The position numbers were made by a program, and so were the translations under genes. The notes beneath the pieces are model-generated. The model was not told the DNA's origin and ran no database searches. It saw only the letters and a list, made by a program, of their open reading frames with translations. A DNA stretch of 64,000 bases from Clostridia bacterium UC5.1-1D10 (GTDB lineage Bacteria > Bacillota > Clostridia > Lachnospirales > Anaerotignaceae), in the NCBI GenBank assembly GCA_001304995.1, contig BBZU01000011.1, positions 1 through 64,000 on the forward strand. The letters run 5' to 3'. Shown here one piece after another: positions 63,162 to 64,000 of the stretch (position 1 is the first letter of the stretch; each line of letters starts with the position of its first letter).

Positions 63162-64000
63162 TTACAGAATATCAATATATTCCCCGTTCAGTGCTTTATT
63201 CATGCTTCTGACAGCGCAGAATTTTCCACACATAGAGCAGGAATCTTCATGTTCAGGTGCACGGTCGTTACGGATTTGTTTTGCTGTTTCCGGATCGATG
63301 GAGCATTCCCACTGTTTTTCCCAGTCGAAAGTTCTTCTGGCGTCACCCATGGCATCGTCCAGGTCTCGTGCATGAGGAACCTTTTTCGCAATATCCGCAG
63401 CATGAGCGGCAATGCGGGAAGCAATGATTCCCTGTTTGACATCGTCTACGTTTGGCAGTGCCAGATGTTCCGCAGGGGTTACATAGCACAGGAAAGCAGC
63501 GCCGGAAGCGGCTGCGATTGCACCGCCGATGGCAGCAGTAATATGGTCATAACCGGGAGCGATATCTGTTACGATGGGGCCAAGCACATAGAAAGGTGCG
63601 CCCATACAGATGGTCTGCTGAATTTTCATGTTGGCAGCAATCTGATCCATAGGCATATGTCCGGGGCCTTCAACCATAACCTGAACATCTTTTTCCCAAG
63701 CGCGTTTGGTCAATTCGCCCAGACGTACCAGTTCTTCAATCTGACATACATCGCTGCCGTCTGCCAGACAGCCGGGACGGCAGGCATCGCCAAGGGAAAT
63801 GGTAACATCATATTCCCGACAGATTTCCAAAATTTCATCAAAGTATTCGTAGAAGGGATTTTCTTCGCCAGTCATGCTCATCCAAGCGAAAACAAGAGAG
63901 CCGCCACGAGAAACGATGTTCATTTTTCTTTTTATGCTTTTTGATCTGTTCAATGGTTTTCCGTGTGATGCCGCAGTGGAGTGTGACGAAGTCTACGCCG
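63162..64000 (-). CDS. thiC: Phosphomethylpyrimidine synthase ThiC (3' part, frameshifted, cut by window edge)
   Basis: The C-terminal 280 or so residues of ThiC, which turns AIR into the pyrimidine of thiamine by radical SAM chemistry. [27 protein letters not shown] and the terminal cluster motif C-S-M-C-G-K-F-C are present. The upstream frame ([11 protein letters not shown], from 64000) joins only if one base is removed from the T5 runs at 63923-63933. The start and any TPP riboswitch lie outside the window. Confidence 0.92.

Overview
The window is a 64 kb chromosomal stretch of a low-to-mid GC Gram-positive anaerobe, most likely a member of the Clostridia. The evidence is a SpoVB-like flippase, a tandem glycine riboswitch, a T-box in front of pheST, strong AGGAGG ribosome binding sites, TTG starts, the Firmicutes gene strings yerC-pcrA-ligA and ylxM-ffh-rpsP-khpA-rimM-trmD, and a radical-SAM-rich gene content. 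A Lachnospirales/Anaerotignum-type gut bacterium is only a guess. There is no prophage, CRISPR array, rRNA or tRNA.

Layout. 0-2.5 kb: an autoregulated marR-yczE operon on the minus strand, a cysteine-rich redox protein and a membrane-anchored TPR-like protein. 2.6-7.1 kb: glcK, galM, recJ, apt. 7.2-10.3 kb: an AEC transporter, then rplS-lepB-rbgA. 10.3-11.0 kb: an IS200-type element whose transposase ribosome binding site can be hidden in a 13-bp inverted repeat. 11.0-12.6 kb: a SpoVB/MurJ-like flippase. 12.7-14.4 kb: a glycine riboswitch and terminator in front of an amino-acid permease. 14.8-24.1 kb: a ten-gene Mrp/Mbh-type cation/proton antiporter operon with four large antiporter-like subunits, followed by the flavin transferase ApbE. 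25.6-30.2 kb: an orphan NitT/TauT-type ABC pair, an isochorismatase-like hydrolase, a phosphoesterase, and a radical SAM/cupin pair. 30.8-36.3 kb: PHP phosphatase, yerC-pcrA-ligA. 36.5-39.3 kb: LysR regulator, methyltransferase, P1 peptidase. 39.4-43.8 kb: division cluster murA-divIB-DUF881-sbp-ftsZ, without ftsA. 44-47.2 kb: small accessory genes, several of them broken. 47.3-51.0 kb: the SRP/ribosome-maturation operon. 51.4-63.1 kb: DEAD-box helicase, T-box-pheST, an Mrr-like nuclease, degV, topB and a PLP enzyme, bracketed by two inverted copies of a structured repeat. The 3' part of thiC runs off the right edge.

Two signals stand out. First, a composite palindromic repeat of about 172-175 bp is present in two full copies in opposite orientation (51449-51620 and 62962-63136), with a third tail at base 1. 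Its arms differ between copies by paired, compensating changes, as expected of a mobile or RNA-structured element; I do not recognise the family. Second, about 20 one-base frameshifts interrupt otherwise well conserved genes, mostly at A/T homopolymers. Genes expected to be essential (ffh, ftsZ, pcrA) are hit. The simplest reading is uncorrected homopolymer error in the assembly; transcriptional or ribosomal slippage is the biological alternative. I annotate these genes across the shift and give the position.
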